The position numbers and the translations under genes are program-made. From Azospirillum brasilense (lineage in GTDB: Bacteria > Pseudomonadota > Alphaproteobacteria > Azospirillales > Azospirillaceae): 64,000 nucleotides of DNA. This document shows positions 28,162 to 36,636 of this stretch, piece by piece. Position 1 is the first letter of the stretch. The number at the start of each line of letters is the position of its first letter. Location of the stretch: contig NZ_CP059452.1 in assembly GCF_022023855.1 (NCBI RefSeq), positions 489,501 to 553,500 on the forward strand. Reading direction: 5' to 3'. Below the pieces are notes generated by a model. The model ran no database searches and was not told where the DNA came from. It worked only from the letters and a program-made list of their open reading frames with translations.

Positions 28162-28203
28162 GGCCCGGTTTTCCCTATCCCGTCGAAAAGCAGTGGTAGG
28201 TCT

Positions 28204-28242
28204 CGCCCTTCCCCTCTCCCCAGAGGGGAGAGGGGAAGGGCG
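28204..28242. repeat. Perfect 18-bp inverted repeat between binding-protein and permease genes
   Basis: CGCCCTTCCCCTCTCCCC (28204-28221) is followed by AGA and then its exact reverse complement (28225-28242). The resulting 18-bp stem with a three-base loop lies 19 bases after the binding-protein stop and before the permease start. It has no T run. It probably protects the 3' end of the binding-protein message or attenuates read-through, as known for intergenic stem-loops in other ABC operons. Confidence 0.75.
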
Positions 28243-28261
28243 GTGACGTGGCGAAGTGCTC

Positions 28262-29275
28262 TTAGAAGCCCAGTTCACTCTTCGGCTTCTTGGTGACGGC
28301 TTCGAGGAACGTGTAATCCAGGTTCTTCTCCGCGGCGGCGGTGACGTCGTTGGAGATGTATTTCAGCTCGCGCATCATCGTAGCGATGGCCAGCGTGCTG
28401 TCCTTGTGGATGGCGTAATCGGGGGAGGCGTTCTTGAGCGCCTCGGTGGCGACGGCCTTGTCCATGCCGGTGTATTTGTTGATGACGTCGACCCACACGG
28501 TCTGGTCGGACTTCAGCTTGTCGACCAGGGCGACGACCGAGCCGACGGTGGCCTCGACCGCCTTCGGGTGGTCCTTGATGACGTCGGAGCGGGTGACGAT
28601 CAGGTTGGTCAGATTGCCGGCAGCCTGATCATAGGGCAGCGCGAAATGCGTGCCGACGCCGGTCTGGCGGATCTGGGAGGCGAAGGGTTCCACCGTGCAA
28701 ATCACATCCACCTCGCCGCGCTGGAGGGCGGCGGCGTGGTCGGACGGGTTCGGGATGTTGATGAACTGCACGTCCTTGTTGACGTTGATGCCGTGCTTCT
28801 GGAGGGCGCCGCGCATGTGGATGTCCTGCGCGTTGCCGCGCGACGCCGCGACGCGCAGCGGCTCGCCCTTCTCCTTGCGCTCGGCGATCAGCTTTTTCAG
28901 CCCGTCCCAATCATCGGCCTTCAGGGCGATGCCCTTGCCAACGACGATCTCCGACCCACCGTTCACCTGACCGGACACGGCCACCACATCGAAGCCCTTA
29001 TCGAGCGCCGTGATGTAGTGCAGGTAGGTGACCTGGGCCATGTCGATGCTCTTCGACACCAGCGCGGTCAGCACGTCGTTGCCGGAGTTGAAGTTGATCG
29101 CCTCGATCTCCACACCCTTGGCGAGTTCCGGGGTCAGCGCCATCGGCAGGCAATGGGCGCATTTGGCGAAGCCCAGCTTCAGCGTCTCCGCGTCGGCGGC
29201 CGGGGCGGTGGCAGCGGCGGAGAGGGCGAGGAAGGCGGCGGTGACGGTCGTCAGGGTGAGGGACCGGAACGTCAT
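28262..29275 (-). CDS. ABC transporter substrate-binding protein (SsuA/NMT1-like)
   Basis: This is a 337-residue periplasmic protein with a signal peptide (residues 1 to about 28, ending PAADAE). The fold of the SsuA/ThiY/NMT1-like group is seen in ETLKLGFAKCAHCLPMAL, DVLTALVSKSIDMAQV, VAASRGNAQDIHMRGAL and DVICTVEPFAS. Two cysteines in KCAHC near the mature N-terminus are unusual. It is first in the operon and lies downstream of a palindromic GntR-type operator. It should define the imported substrate, probably a small heterocycle or related acid. Confidence 0.9.
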   Translation of the reverse strand: MTFRSLTLTTVTAAFLALSAAATAPAADAETLKLGFAKCAHCLPMALTPELAKGVEIEAINFNSGNDVLTALVSKSIDMAQVTYLHYITALDKGFDVVAVSGQVNGGSEIVVGKGIALKADDWDGLKKLIAERKEKGEPLRVAASRGNAQDIHMRGALQKHGINVNKDVQFINIPNPSDHAAALQRGEVDVICTVEPFASQIRQTGVGTHFALPYDQAAGNLTNLIVTRSDVIKDHPKAVEATVGSVVALVDKLKSDQTVWVDVINKYTGMDKAVATEALKNASPDYAIHKDSTLAIATMMRELKYISNDVTAAAEKNLDYTFLEAVTKKPKSELGF

Positions 29276-29332
29276 GAAAGGAGTGCTCCCGATGCGGTTG
29301 CGTCCCTCATCCTTTCGCAAGGCCCGTGCCAA

Positions 29333-29344
29333 ATTGTATACAAT
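29333..29344. promoter_or_regulatory. GntR/FadR-type operator
   Basis: ATTGTATACAAT is a perfect 12-bp palindrome in an AT-rich patch, 58 bases upstream of the binding-protein start and in the region shared with the divergent gntR gene. TTGTATACAA-type sites are characteristic of FadR-subfamily GntR regulators, and such a regulator is encoded next door. Binding is inferred. Confidence 0.62.
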
Positions 29345-29353
29345 ATTATATTC

Positions 29354-29367
29354 GCCAATTTATTGGC
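29354..29367. promoter_or_regulatory. Second inverted repeat in the gntR-ABC intergenic region
   Basis: GCCAATTTATTGGC has six-base perfect arms around TT, ten bases from the ATTGTATACAAT palindrome. Half-sites differ from the first element, so it may serve another regulator or form part of the promoter. Tentative. Confidence 0.35.
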
Positions 29368-29499
29368 TGTTTTCAGCCGTTTAGAGCATAGTGGGGGAGG
29401 CTGGCCACGCGCAAGCGCGCTTGCCTAAATTTTGTGCATAGCGCATCATTTCGGCATGCATGCCCAAGTATGCAGCACTTTCGGGGGTGGTGGGTCAGG

Positions 29500-30234
29500 A
29501 TGGACAGGATCAAGACCATGAAGGCGCCGGCCCGGCCGATCCGCCGCGCGACGCTGCATCATTCCGCGGTGGAGGAGCTGCGGGCGATGATCCTGGACGG
29601 AGAGCTGCCGCCGGGCGTCCGCGTGCCGGAGGTGCAACTGTGCGAGCAGTTGGGAATCTCCCGCACGCCGCTGCGCGAGGCCTTGCGGGTCCTGTCGTCG
29701 GAAGGGCTGGTGGAGCTTCGCCCGCACCGCGGCGCCATCGTCGCCCCGGTGGACCCCGGCGAGATCGGGGCGATCTTCGAGGTGATGGACGCGCTGGAAC
29801 GGCTGGCCGGGACGCTCGCCTGCCGCAACGGCTCCGACGCGGAGTTCGCGAAGCTCGACCGGATGCACGACCAGCTCGTCACCCAGCACGAGGCGGGGGA
29901 ACGTGCGGCCTATTTCCTGACCAACCGCCAGATCCACACCCAGATCGTCGCCATGGCCCGCAACCCGGCGCTGGAGGCGACCTACGCCGGCTTCGCCGCC
30001 AAGATCCTGCGCGCCCGCTCGCTCGCCAACTACGACACGGGCCGCTGGCAGGAGTCGGTGGACGAGCATGAGGGGTTCATGAAGGCGTTCCGCCGCCGCG
30101 ACGCCGAAGAGGCCGGCGCCCTGCTGGCCGATCACAGCCGCCGCACCGCGGTGGCAGTCATCCAAGCTCTGCGCCCTGCGGCGGTTCAGGGGGAAAAGGC
30201 AGCGGCCGGAGCCGAGCCGATGGACGCGGGATGA
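29500..30234 (+). CDS. GntR family regulator, FCD (FadR) subfamily
   Basis: This is a 244-residue regulator: winged helix at about residues 15-80 (PEVQLCEQLGISRTPLREALRVLSSEGLVELRPHRGA) and an all-helical FCD ligand-binding domain after residue 90, with the metal-binding Asp/His set including FLTNRQIHTQI and DEHEGFMKAF. These repressors bind carboxylic acids and leave TTGTnnnACAA-type palindromes. The start is uncertain: ATG 29500 or 29518 are the best candidates. It is divergent from the ABC/amidohydrolase operon, with an ideal operator between, so it is its likely local regulator. A strong terminator follows. Confidence 0.92.
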   Translation: MDRIKTMKAPARPIRRATLHHSAVEELRAMILDGELPPGVRVPEVQLCEQLGISRTPLREALRVLSSEGLVELRPHRGAIVAPVDPGEIGAIFEVMDALERLAGTLACRNGSDAEFAKLDRMHDQLVTQHEAGERAAYFLTNRQIHTQIVAMARNPALEATYAGFAAKILRARSLANYDTGRWQESVDEHEGFMKAFRRRDAEEAGALLADHSRRTAVAVIQALRPAAVQGEKAAAGAEPMDAG

Positions 30235-30306
30235 TTCGTTCGATTAAGGCTTGAATTATGCTGCGGTGCGGAATATATTAGTTTCACTGACGCCTTTTTG
30301 GGCGTT

Positions 30307-30325
30307 TCCTCCCTAGACTCAGGCC
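30307..30325 (+). repeat. 19-bp direct repeat, copy 1
   Basis: TCCTCCCTAGACTCAGGCC recurs at 30554-30572 with one mismatch (18 of 19). The first copy overlaps the left side of the terminator after gntR. The meaning is unknown. Confidence 0.5.
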
Positions 30326-30351
30326 GCCGGAGCAATCCTGGCGGCCTTTTT
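30321..30351 (+). terminator. Rho-independent terminator after gntR
   Basis: AGGCCGCC (30321-30328) pairs with GGCGGCCT (30340-30347), with an inner GGA/TCC extension around a GCAA tetraloop and a run of T residues directly after. It lies 86 bases past the gntR stop and is the best intrinsic terminator in this part of the window. Confidence 0.8.
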
Positions 30352-30352
30352 C

Positions 30353-30814
30353 TTTGCTCGGCGTATCTATGGTTTTGTGCGTCGCAGCAAGAAAAAGCCG
30401 CAATGTCTGGTGGAAAGCGAACCCCCGAAAGTGAAACACGCTGCTGCCGTCAAAGCCCTGCGGGGGTGCGAGGGCTTGAGGCATGCAGCGTGTCGCATTG
30501 TGTGCGCGCCTTTGTTTTTGTGCGGCGCGCCCTTGCTTTCACGGACTACCGAGTCCTCCCTAGACTCCGGCCTGACGCTGTTCGCAGCGCTACGAAAGAT
30601 AGACCATACGTACCCGCATGATGTCAATGGGCACGGCGGCCGGAGGAGTATGTTTTTTCGCCTATGACCTTGCGCCGCCCCCCGTAAGTTCCAAGCGAAT
30701 CGGAACATCACCGCCTGCCATCGTAGGGACCGGCCGATCGCCGCGCGTACCATCGCCGTCTTGGTTCACGTCATGCCCGCCGGGCATCGGAACCGACATA
30801 GCGGAGGAAACACT
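30353..30814. other. Intergenic region with a repeat but no credible gene
   Basis: This gap of about 460 bases separates the gntR terminator and the small Gln-rich gene. It has several open frames below 130 codons on both strands, none with a ribosome-binding site or recognisable protein. It holds the second copy of the 19-bp direct repeat and probably the promoter of the downstream gene. A small RNA cannot be excluded. Confidence 0.4.
30554..30572 (+). repeat. 19-bp direct repeat, copy 2
   Basis: TCCTCCCTAGACTCCGGCC repeats the sequence at 30307-30325 with one mismatch, 247 bases downstream. Unlike copy 1 it is not followed by a terminator hairpin. It may be left over from duplication of the terminator region. 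Confidence 0.5.
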
Positions 30815-30985
30815 ATGGCCGACGAACGGAACCCGAACCAGATGGGCAGCCAGAACGAGCGGAAGCAGGGGCAGCAGACCCAGGACAATCCGAAGAACCG
30901 GCAGCAGGGGCAGGACCAGGCGAACCGGCAGCAGCAGCAGGACATGGACCGCGACCAGGACGAGAAGGGCGGGCAGCAGCGCTGA
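30815..30985 (+). CDS. Small Gln-rich hydrophilic protein
   Basis: This is a 56-residue protein starting MADERNPNQ. It is extremely polar, with many Gln, Asn, Asp, Lys and Arg residues, no Cys and almost no hydrophobic residues. It should be intrinsically disordered. The ATG at 30815 has an excellent GGAGG site at ideal spacing, which supports real translation. A perfect long palindrome follows the stop, probably as terminator. Disordered proteins of this kind are often stress-related, but I recognise no family and claim no function. Confidence 0.65.
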   Translation: MADERNPNQMGSQNERKQGQQTQDNPKNRQQGQDQANRQQQQDMDRDQDEKGGQQR

Positions 30986-30990
30986 CCGCG

Positions 30991-31031
30991 CATCGCGGGA
31001 GGCGGGACATGATGTCCCGCCTCCCGCGATG
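30991..31031. terminator. Perfect 20-bp inverted repeat after the small gene
   Basis: A 20-base arm starting CATCGCGGGAGG (30991-31010) and its exact reverse complement (31012-31031) are separated by one base. RNA would fold into a very stable hairpin. No T run follows, so it may terminate poorly and instead protect the mRNA end. It sits six bases after the stop of the Gln-rich gene and about 105 bases before the Anbu gene. Confidence 0.6.
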
Positions 31032-31135
31032 GGTTTGCGGCGTGCTGGTTTTTTCGGCATACACTGGGGCGGCCGGCCGGCCGTCCCTTTTCACGTGGGC
31101 GGTCCGGATTCCGCTGGGAGGAGAGAGGACGGACC

Positions 31136-31870
31136 ATGACCTACTGCGTCGCCCTGTATCTGGAGGACGGCTTGGTGATGCTGTCGGACACGCGCACCAA
31201 CGCGGGGGTCGACCACATCTCCATCTTCAGCAAGATGCATGTCTTCGAGGAACCGGGCGACCGCATGATCGCCCTGATGACCGCCGGCAACCTTTCGCTC
31301 ACCCAGTCGGTGATCGCGCTGATCCAGGAAGGGGTGGAACTGGACGGCGAGATCCGCACCATCGGCAGCGTGAACGGCATGTTCCAGGCCGCCCAGCTCG
31401 TCGGCGCCGCCGTCCGTCAGGTGTGGAAGCGGGACGGCCATGCGTTGAAGGAGCAGCGGGTGGATTTCGACCTGTCCATCATCCTGGGAGGCCAGATCCG
31501 CGGGGATCGGGTGCGGCTGTTCCACGTCTACGCCGCCGGCAATTTCATCGAGGCGACCGCCGACAACGCCTTCTTCCAGATCGGCGAGCACAAGTATGGC
31601 AAACCGATCCTTGACCGGGCGCTGAATCACAACACGCCGATCGAGGAAGGGATGAAGCTGGTGCTGATTTCCATGGACAGCACGCTGCGCTCCAACCTGA
31701 CGGTCGGGCTGCCGCTCGACCTGATCGCCTACCGCCGCGATTCCCTGAAGCTGGAGACGAAGCGGCGGATCGGCGAGGACGATCCCTGCTTTAAGGAGAT
31801 CAGCGACGGCTGGTCCCAGGCGCTCCGCGAGGCGTTCCGCTCCCTGCCGCCGCCGCGCTGGGCCGACTGA
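31136..31870 (+). CDS. Anbu-type bacterial proteasome homologue
   Basis: This is a 244-residue protein of the Ntn-hydrolase fold matching the Anbu (ancestral beta subunit) peptidase family. After loss of the initiator Met the chain would begin Thr-Tyr-Cys, exposing the catalytic Thr; Asp18 in LSDTRTNAG and Lys33 in SKMHVF complete the active set. The NAGVDH and TAGNLSLTQSV segments are family hallmarks. There is no propeptide. Anbu proteins assemble into open-ring or helical oligomers with unclear substrates. Usual partners (alpha-E protein, circularly permuted ATP-grasp, transglutaminase) are not next to it here. A GGAGAGAGGA-type site precedes the ATG. Confidence 0.9.
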   Translation: MTYCVALYLEDGLVMLSDTRTNAGVDHISIFSKMHVFEEPGDRMIALMTAGNLSLTQSVIALIQEGVELDGEIRTIGSVNGMFQAAQLVGAAVRQVWKRDGHALKEQRVDFDLSIILGGQIRGDRVRLFHVYAAGNFIEATADNAFFQIGEHKYGKPILDRALNHNTPIEEGMKLVLISMDSTLRSNLTVGLPLDLIAYRRDSLKLETKRRIGEDDPCFKEISDGWSQALREAFRSLPPPRWAD

Positions 31871-32110
31871 GGGAAGCCGGCCCGACATCGGGTGAGTGAT
31901 GCACGGGCCACTGCCCACCCATCGGGCAGCATGGTCAAGGCCAAGGCGGAGATTAATTTTTAGGCATATTCAGCGGGCAATCTGCCCAGCTTCGCGCCGC
32001 GCCCGAACGATGACCATGGGGTGAACACCAGAGTATGCGGGGGTTCGGGGCTGGGGCGCCCTTGAACCCATGGGAGTGGCACGCAGGTTGCTCTCCCTCT
32101 GTCCTGCGAC

Positions 32111-32138
32111 GCGCCACCGGGGGTTTCCACCGGTGCGC
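32111..32138 (+). promoter_or_regulatory. Leader hairpin before the ABC ATPase gene
   Basis: GCGCCACCGG pairs with CCGGTGCGC with one bulged C around a nine-base loop, ending 17 bases before the ATG at 32156. It could influence translation initiation. The rest of the 285-base leader (31871-32155) has no riboswitch I can recognise. Confidence 0.35.
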
Positions 32139-32155
32139 CCTACCAGGATAGCCCC

Positions 32156-33319
<1,164 letters not shown>

Positions 33320-33365
33320 TCCACTCCCTCCCCCTTCTCTCCTCCTCCCCCTGGAGTGCCTGCCG

Positions 33366-34412
33366 ATGACCCTCGACCGCCGCCAGATCCTCGCCGCCGG
33401 CCTCACGCTCGGCGCCATGTCCCTGTTCCCCGGCATGAGCTGGGCGCAGGCGCGCAAGCTGGTGTTCGCCACCTTCACCGGAAGCTGGGAGGAAGCCCAC
33501 CGCGACGTGATCGTCCCGCATTTCCGCAAGGCCACGGGCAACGCCGACATCGCGCTGGACCCGATGCTGTCGGTGGACATGATCGCCAAGGTCTCCGCCG
33601 CCAAGGCGAACCCGCCGATCGACGTGATGCTGATGGACCCCGGCCCGCGCCTGTCGGTGATCGGCCAGGATCTGGCCGCGCCCTTCCCTGTCGCGGACAG
33701 CAAGAACTACCAGGACCTGCTGCCGGTGGCCCAGCTTCCCGAAGGGCCGGGCATCTTCTTCCAGGCGGTCGGCATCACCTACAACCCGGAGAAGGTCAAG
33801 ACCCCGCCGACGAGCTGGGACGACCTGTGGAAGCCGGAATACAAGGGCCGCGTCGGCATCACCAACATGAACTCGACGCTCGGCACCGCCTTCATGGTCG
33901 AGCTGGCGAAGACCCGCGGCGGCGGCGAGAACGACATCGAGCCGGCCTTCGCCGCTCTCAAGGAGCTTCAGCCGAATCTCGGCGCCGTAGCGCCCAACCC
34001 CGGTGCGCTCGCCACCCTGTTCCAGCAGGGCCAGATCGACATCTCGCCGGGCAACTTCAACGCCATCCAGATCCTGCGCGCCCGCGGCGTGCCGGTGGAG
34101 TTCGCCAAGCCGAAGACCGGCACCATCGCCTTCCTGACCACCGCCCACATCACCAAGAATTCGCCCAACGCCAAGCTGGCGGCGGCGCTGATCGAATCCG
34201 CCATGGCGCCGGAGGTCCAGACCAAGCTGATGCAGGCGCCCTTCTACGTCATCCCGACGAATTCCAAGGTGCGGATGGACGGCGACATCGCCCGCATGAT
34301 CGCCAAGGACCAGGAGGAGCTGAAGGCGTCCTTCGTGTTCCACGACTGGTCGGTGATCAACCAGAACCGCGCCGGCTGGATCGAGCGGTTCAACAAGGAG
34401 ATCAAGGTGTAA
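33366..34412 (+). CDS. ABC substrate-binding protein (PotD-type)
   Basis: This is a 348-residue periplasmic binding protein of the spermidine/putrescine class. The N-terminus DRRQILAAGLTLGAM with a twin-Arg-like start suggests Tat or Sec export, cleaved after SWAQA. Fold markers include FATFTGSWEEAHRDVI, AVGITYNPEKVKTPPTSWDDLW and GNFNAIQILRARGVPVEFA. Many relatives bind polyamines, others opines, gamma-aminobutyrate or related cations, so the ligand is open. A palindromic repeat separates it from the permease genes. Confidence 0.92.
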   Translation: MTLDRRQILAAGLTLGAMSLFPGMSWAQARKLVFATFTGSWEEAHRDVIVPHFRKATGNADIALDPMLSVDMIAKVSAAKANPPIDVMLMDPGPRLSVIGQDLAAPFPVADSKNYQDLLPVAQLPEGPGIFFQAVGITYNPEKVKTPPTSWDDLWKPEYKGRVGITNMNSTLGTAFMVELAKTRGGGENDIEPAFAALKELQPNLGAVAPNPGALATLFQQGQIDISPGNFNAIQILRARGVPVEFAKPKTGTIAFLTTAHITKNSPNAKLAAALIESAMAPEVQTKLMQAPFYVIPTNSKVRMDGDIARMIAKDQEELKASFVFHDWSVINQNRAGWIERFNKEIKV

Positions 34413-34425
34413 GGCGTCGAAACGA

Positions 34426-34509
34426 GCCCCCACCCAACCCTCCCCCGCTGACGCAGGGGAGGGCTAAATCCCCTCCCCCTGCGAAGCGGGGGCAGGCTGG
34501 GAGGGGGGC
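34426..34509. repeat. GC-rich palindromic repeat, copy 3 (long form)
   Basis: An 84-base inverted-repeat region starts GCCCCCACCC and contains CCCTCCCCCGC, CGCAGGGGAGGG, CCCCTCCCCCTGCG and GCGGGGGCAGG. It shares order and core sequence with the element at 24395-24480. It lies exactly between the binding-protein stop and the first permease start, so it is intra-operonic, as is the stem-loop at 28204. Confidence 0.75.
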
Positions 34510-34550
34510 CCGGCGCGGCCACTCCCTACTCCCCCACAGGACCCCACCCC

Positions 34551-35441
34551 ATGACCGCCATCACCGCCCCCGGCCTCGCCGGACCCGCGACCGCCGCACG
34601 GCCCCGCATCGGGCGGGAATGGACGCTGGCGCTGCCGCTGGCCGCCTTCTTCGCGGTGTTCTTCGTGACGCCGCTGCTCCTTCTGGTCGCCGTGAGCCTC
34701 TACGCCGACGCGGAGATGACGCGGTTCGGGCTGGACCAGTACATCCGCTTCTTCGGCGACACCTTCAATCTGGCCGTGCTCGGCAGCACGCTGCTGCTGG
34801 GGGTGAAGGTCACGGCGCTGACGCTGCTGTTCGGCTATCCGCTGGCCTGGCTCTACACCCGCAGCGGGCCGCGGATGCAATCGGCGCTGATCCTGGTCAT
34901 CATCCTGCCGCTGCTGACCTCGGTCGTGGTGCGCACCTTCGCCTGGATCGTCATCCTGGGGCGCGACGGCATCGTCAACAACCTGCTGCTGTCGCTGGGT
35001 CTGGCGGAGACGCCGCTGCGTCTGCTCTACACCGAGGGTGGCCTGGTCGCCGCCCTGGTGCAGGTGCAGATGCCACTGATGGTGCTGCCGCTGATCACCA
35101 CCCTGTCGCGCCTCGACCCGAACCTGCTCGACGCCTCGGCGGCGCTGGGCGCCGGGCCGTGGCGGGGCTTCCTCAAGGTGACGCTGCCGCTGAGCCTGCC
35201 GGGGATCGTCGCGGGATGCCTGCTGACCTACGCCGCCTCGGTCACCGCCTTCATCACCCAGTCGCTGGTCGGCGGCGGACAGATGCTGTTCATGCCGCAA
35301 TACATCTATCAACAGACCATCACGCTCCACAACTGGCCCTTCGCCGCCGCCATCTCGATCGTCTTCATGGTGTCGGTGATGGGTGTCGTGATGCTGTTCA
35401 ATCTGCTGGGCCGCGCCAGCAAGGGGTACGTCCATGCCTGA
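34551..35441 (+). CDS. ABC transporter permease (PotB-type)
   Basis: This is a 296-residue permease with a cytosolic N-terminus of about 25 residues, six membrane spans and the ATPase-contact loop ASAALGAGPWRGFLKVTLPLSLPGI. The start ATG at 34551 has AGGA upstream. Its end overlaps the second permease by eight bases, so the two are coupled. It forms half of the channel of the PotA-type importer. Confidence 0.93.
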   Translation: MTAITAPGLAGPATAARPRIGREWTLALPLAAFFAVFFVTPLLLLVAVSLYADAEMTRFGLDQYIRFFGDTFNLAVLGSTLLLGVKVTALTLLFGYPLAWLYTRSGPRMQSALILVIILPLLTSVVVRTFAWIVILGRDGIVNNLLLSLGLAETPLRLLYTEGGLVAALVQVQMPLMVLPLITTLSRLDPNLLDASAALGAGPWRGFLKVTLPLSLPGIVAGCLLTYAASVTAFITQSLVGGGQMLFMPQYIYQQTITLHNWPFAAAISIVFMVSVMGVVMLFNLLGRASKGYVHA

Positions 35442-36249
35442 CATGCAGCGCCCGACCCTGGGAAGCGCCTCCTTCGGCCTCGTCATGGGCACGCTCGCCG
35501 GTGCGGCGCTGCTGCTGCTGGCGGCGCCGACGCTGGTGGTGCTCGTCACCTCCTTCACCGACGGCTATTCGCTGAAGTTCCCGCCGCCGTCCTACAGCCT
35601 GCGCTGGTACGCCTCGCTGATCGACGCATGGCAGCTCCAGGACGCCGCGCTGGTCAGCCTGAAGCTGGGCGCCGTGGTCACCGCCGTGTCGGTGGTGCTG
35701 GGCACCACCGCAGCACTGGCCATCGGACGCAGCCAACGCGCCTGGGCGCGCGGGCTGGACGCCCTGTTCATGTCGCCTCTGGTCCTGCCGGCTTTGGCCT
35801 TCGGCCTTGCCTCGTTGGTGTTCTTCAGCACGGCGGGGGTGGAGCTGTCCTTCCTGACGCTGGCCATCGGCCACATCGTCGTCAGCGTGCCCTACGTCCT
35901 GCGCACCACGCTGGCAAGCCTCGCCCAGCTCGACCCCGCGCTGTTGGAAAGCTCCGAGAGCCTGGGCGCCGGGCGCCTCTACACCTTCCGCCGGGTGACG
36001 CTGCCGACCATCCGCAACGGCATCGGCGCCGGGGCCTTCATCGCCTTCATGTCGAGCTTCGACAACATTCCGGTGTCGCTGTTCATGGCCGACGCCCGCA
36101 ACGAGGTGCTGCCGATCCGCATGTGGCAGATCCTGGAGAACAGCCTGGACGTCCGCGCCGCGGCGGTGTCCGGCGTGCTGATCGCCGTCACCGTCCTGGC
36201 GATGGTGGTGATGGAGCGGGTCGCCGGCCTGTCGCGCCAGCTCCGCTAA
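35434..36249 (+). CDS. ABC transporter permease (PotC-type)
   Basis: This is a 271-residue permease with six spans and the contact loop ESSESLGAGRLYTFRRVTLPTI. The AAGGGG site lies within the previous gene, which it overlaps by eight bases. It ends one base before the end of the convergent HIU hydrolase gene, leaving no room for a separate terminator. It pairs with the PotB-type permease to form the channel. Confidence 0.93.
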   Translation: MPDMQRPTLGSASFGLVMGTLAGAALLLLAAPTLVVLVTSFTDGYSLKFPPPSYSLRWYASLIDAWQLQDAALVSLKLGAVVTAVSVVLGTTAALAIGRSQRAWARGLDALFMSPLVLPALAFGLASLVFFSTAGVELSFLTLAIGHIVVSVPYVLRTTLASLAQLDPALLESSESLGAGRLYTFRRVTLPTIRNGIGAGAFIAFMSSFDNIPVSLFMADARNEVLPIRMWQILENSLDVRAAAVSGVLIAVTVLAMVVMERVAGLSRQLR

Positions 36250-36250
36250 C

Positions 36251-36607
36251 TTATGCCCCGCGGAACAGGGAATAGCCCCAGGGGGTGAACTTCAGCGGCA
36301 GATGGTAGTGTTGCGCCACGTCGGTGACGGTGAAGCGGAACGGCGCCTCCTCCAGGAAGGCCGGTTCCGCCGTCCCTGCGCCTTGCGCGCGCAGCCAGGG
36401 GCCGATGTGGAACACCGCCTCGTAGACGCCCGCCGTCACGCCCGCGCCGCCGACCACCGGATGGTCGAGCGCGCCATTGGCACACAAACGGCTTTCCGCT
36501 AGCCTGTCCCGCTGTCCGTCCCGCAAAGCATAGAGTTCCACCCGCATCCCCTCGGCGGGCACCCCGCGCGCCACATCCACCGCATGCAACGAAATCCCGC
36601 CGGCCAT
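36251..36607 (-). CDS. uraH: 5-hydroxyisourate hydrolase (transthyretin-like)
   Basis: This is a 118-residue cytosolic enzyme of the transthyretin-like HIU hydrolase family, which opens 5-hydroxyisourate in urate breakdown. The LHAVDVARGVPA N-terminus with its active-site His, the central Arg region and YHLPLKFTPWGYSLFRG near the end are present. The usual C-terminal Tyr-Arg-Gly-Ser reads Phe-Arg-Gly-Ala here, a deviation from the signature. It is encoded against the strand of its neighbours, one base from the PotC end and 29 bases from the divergent MFS start. Other purine-pathway genes are not adjacent. Confidence 0.88.
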   Translation of the reverse strand: MAGGISLHAVDVARGVPAEGMRVELYALRDGQRDRLAESRLCANGALDHPVVGGAGVTAGVYEAVFHIGPWLRAQGAGTAEPAFLEEAPFRFTVTDVAQHYHLPLKFTPWGYSLFRGA

Positions 36608-36636
36608 CGGCCCGTCCCTTTCCCTGTGGAGTCCCC

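Noticed and set aside
30377..30667. Possible 96-residue plus-strand protein
   Set aside because: No ribosome-binding site, no recognisable sequence and it spans a direct repeat. Composition is not gene-like.
31871..32155. Riboswitch in the leader of the PotA-type operon
   Set aside because: I compared it by eye with guanidine, purine, TPP and glycine motifs and found no conserved core. Only a simple hairpin remains.
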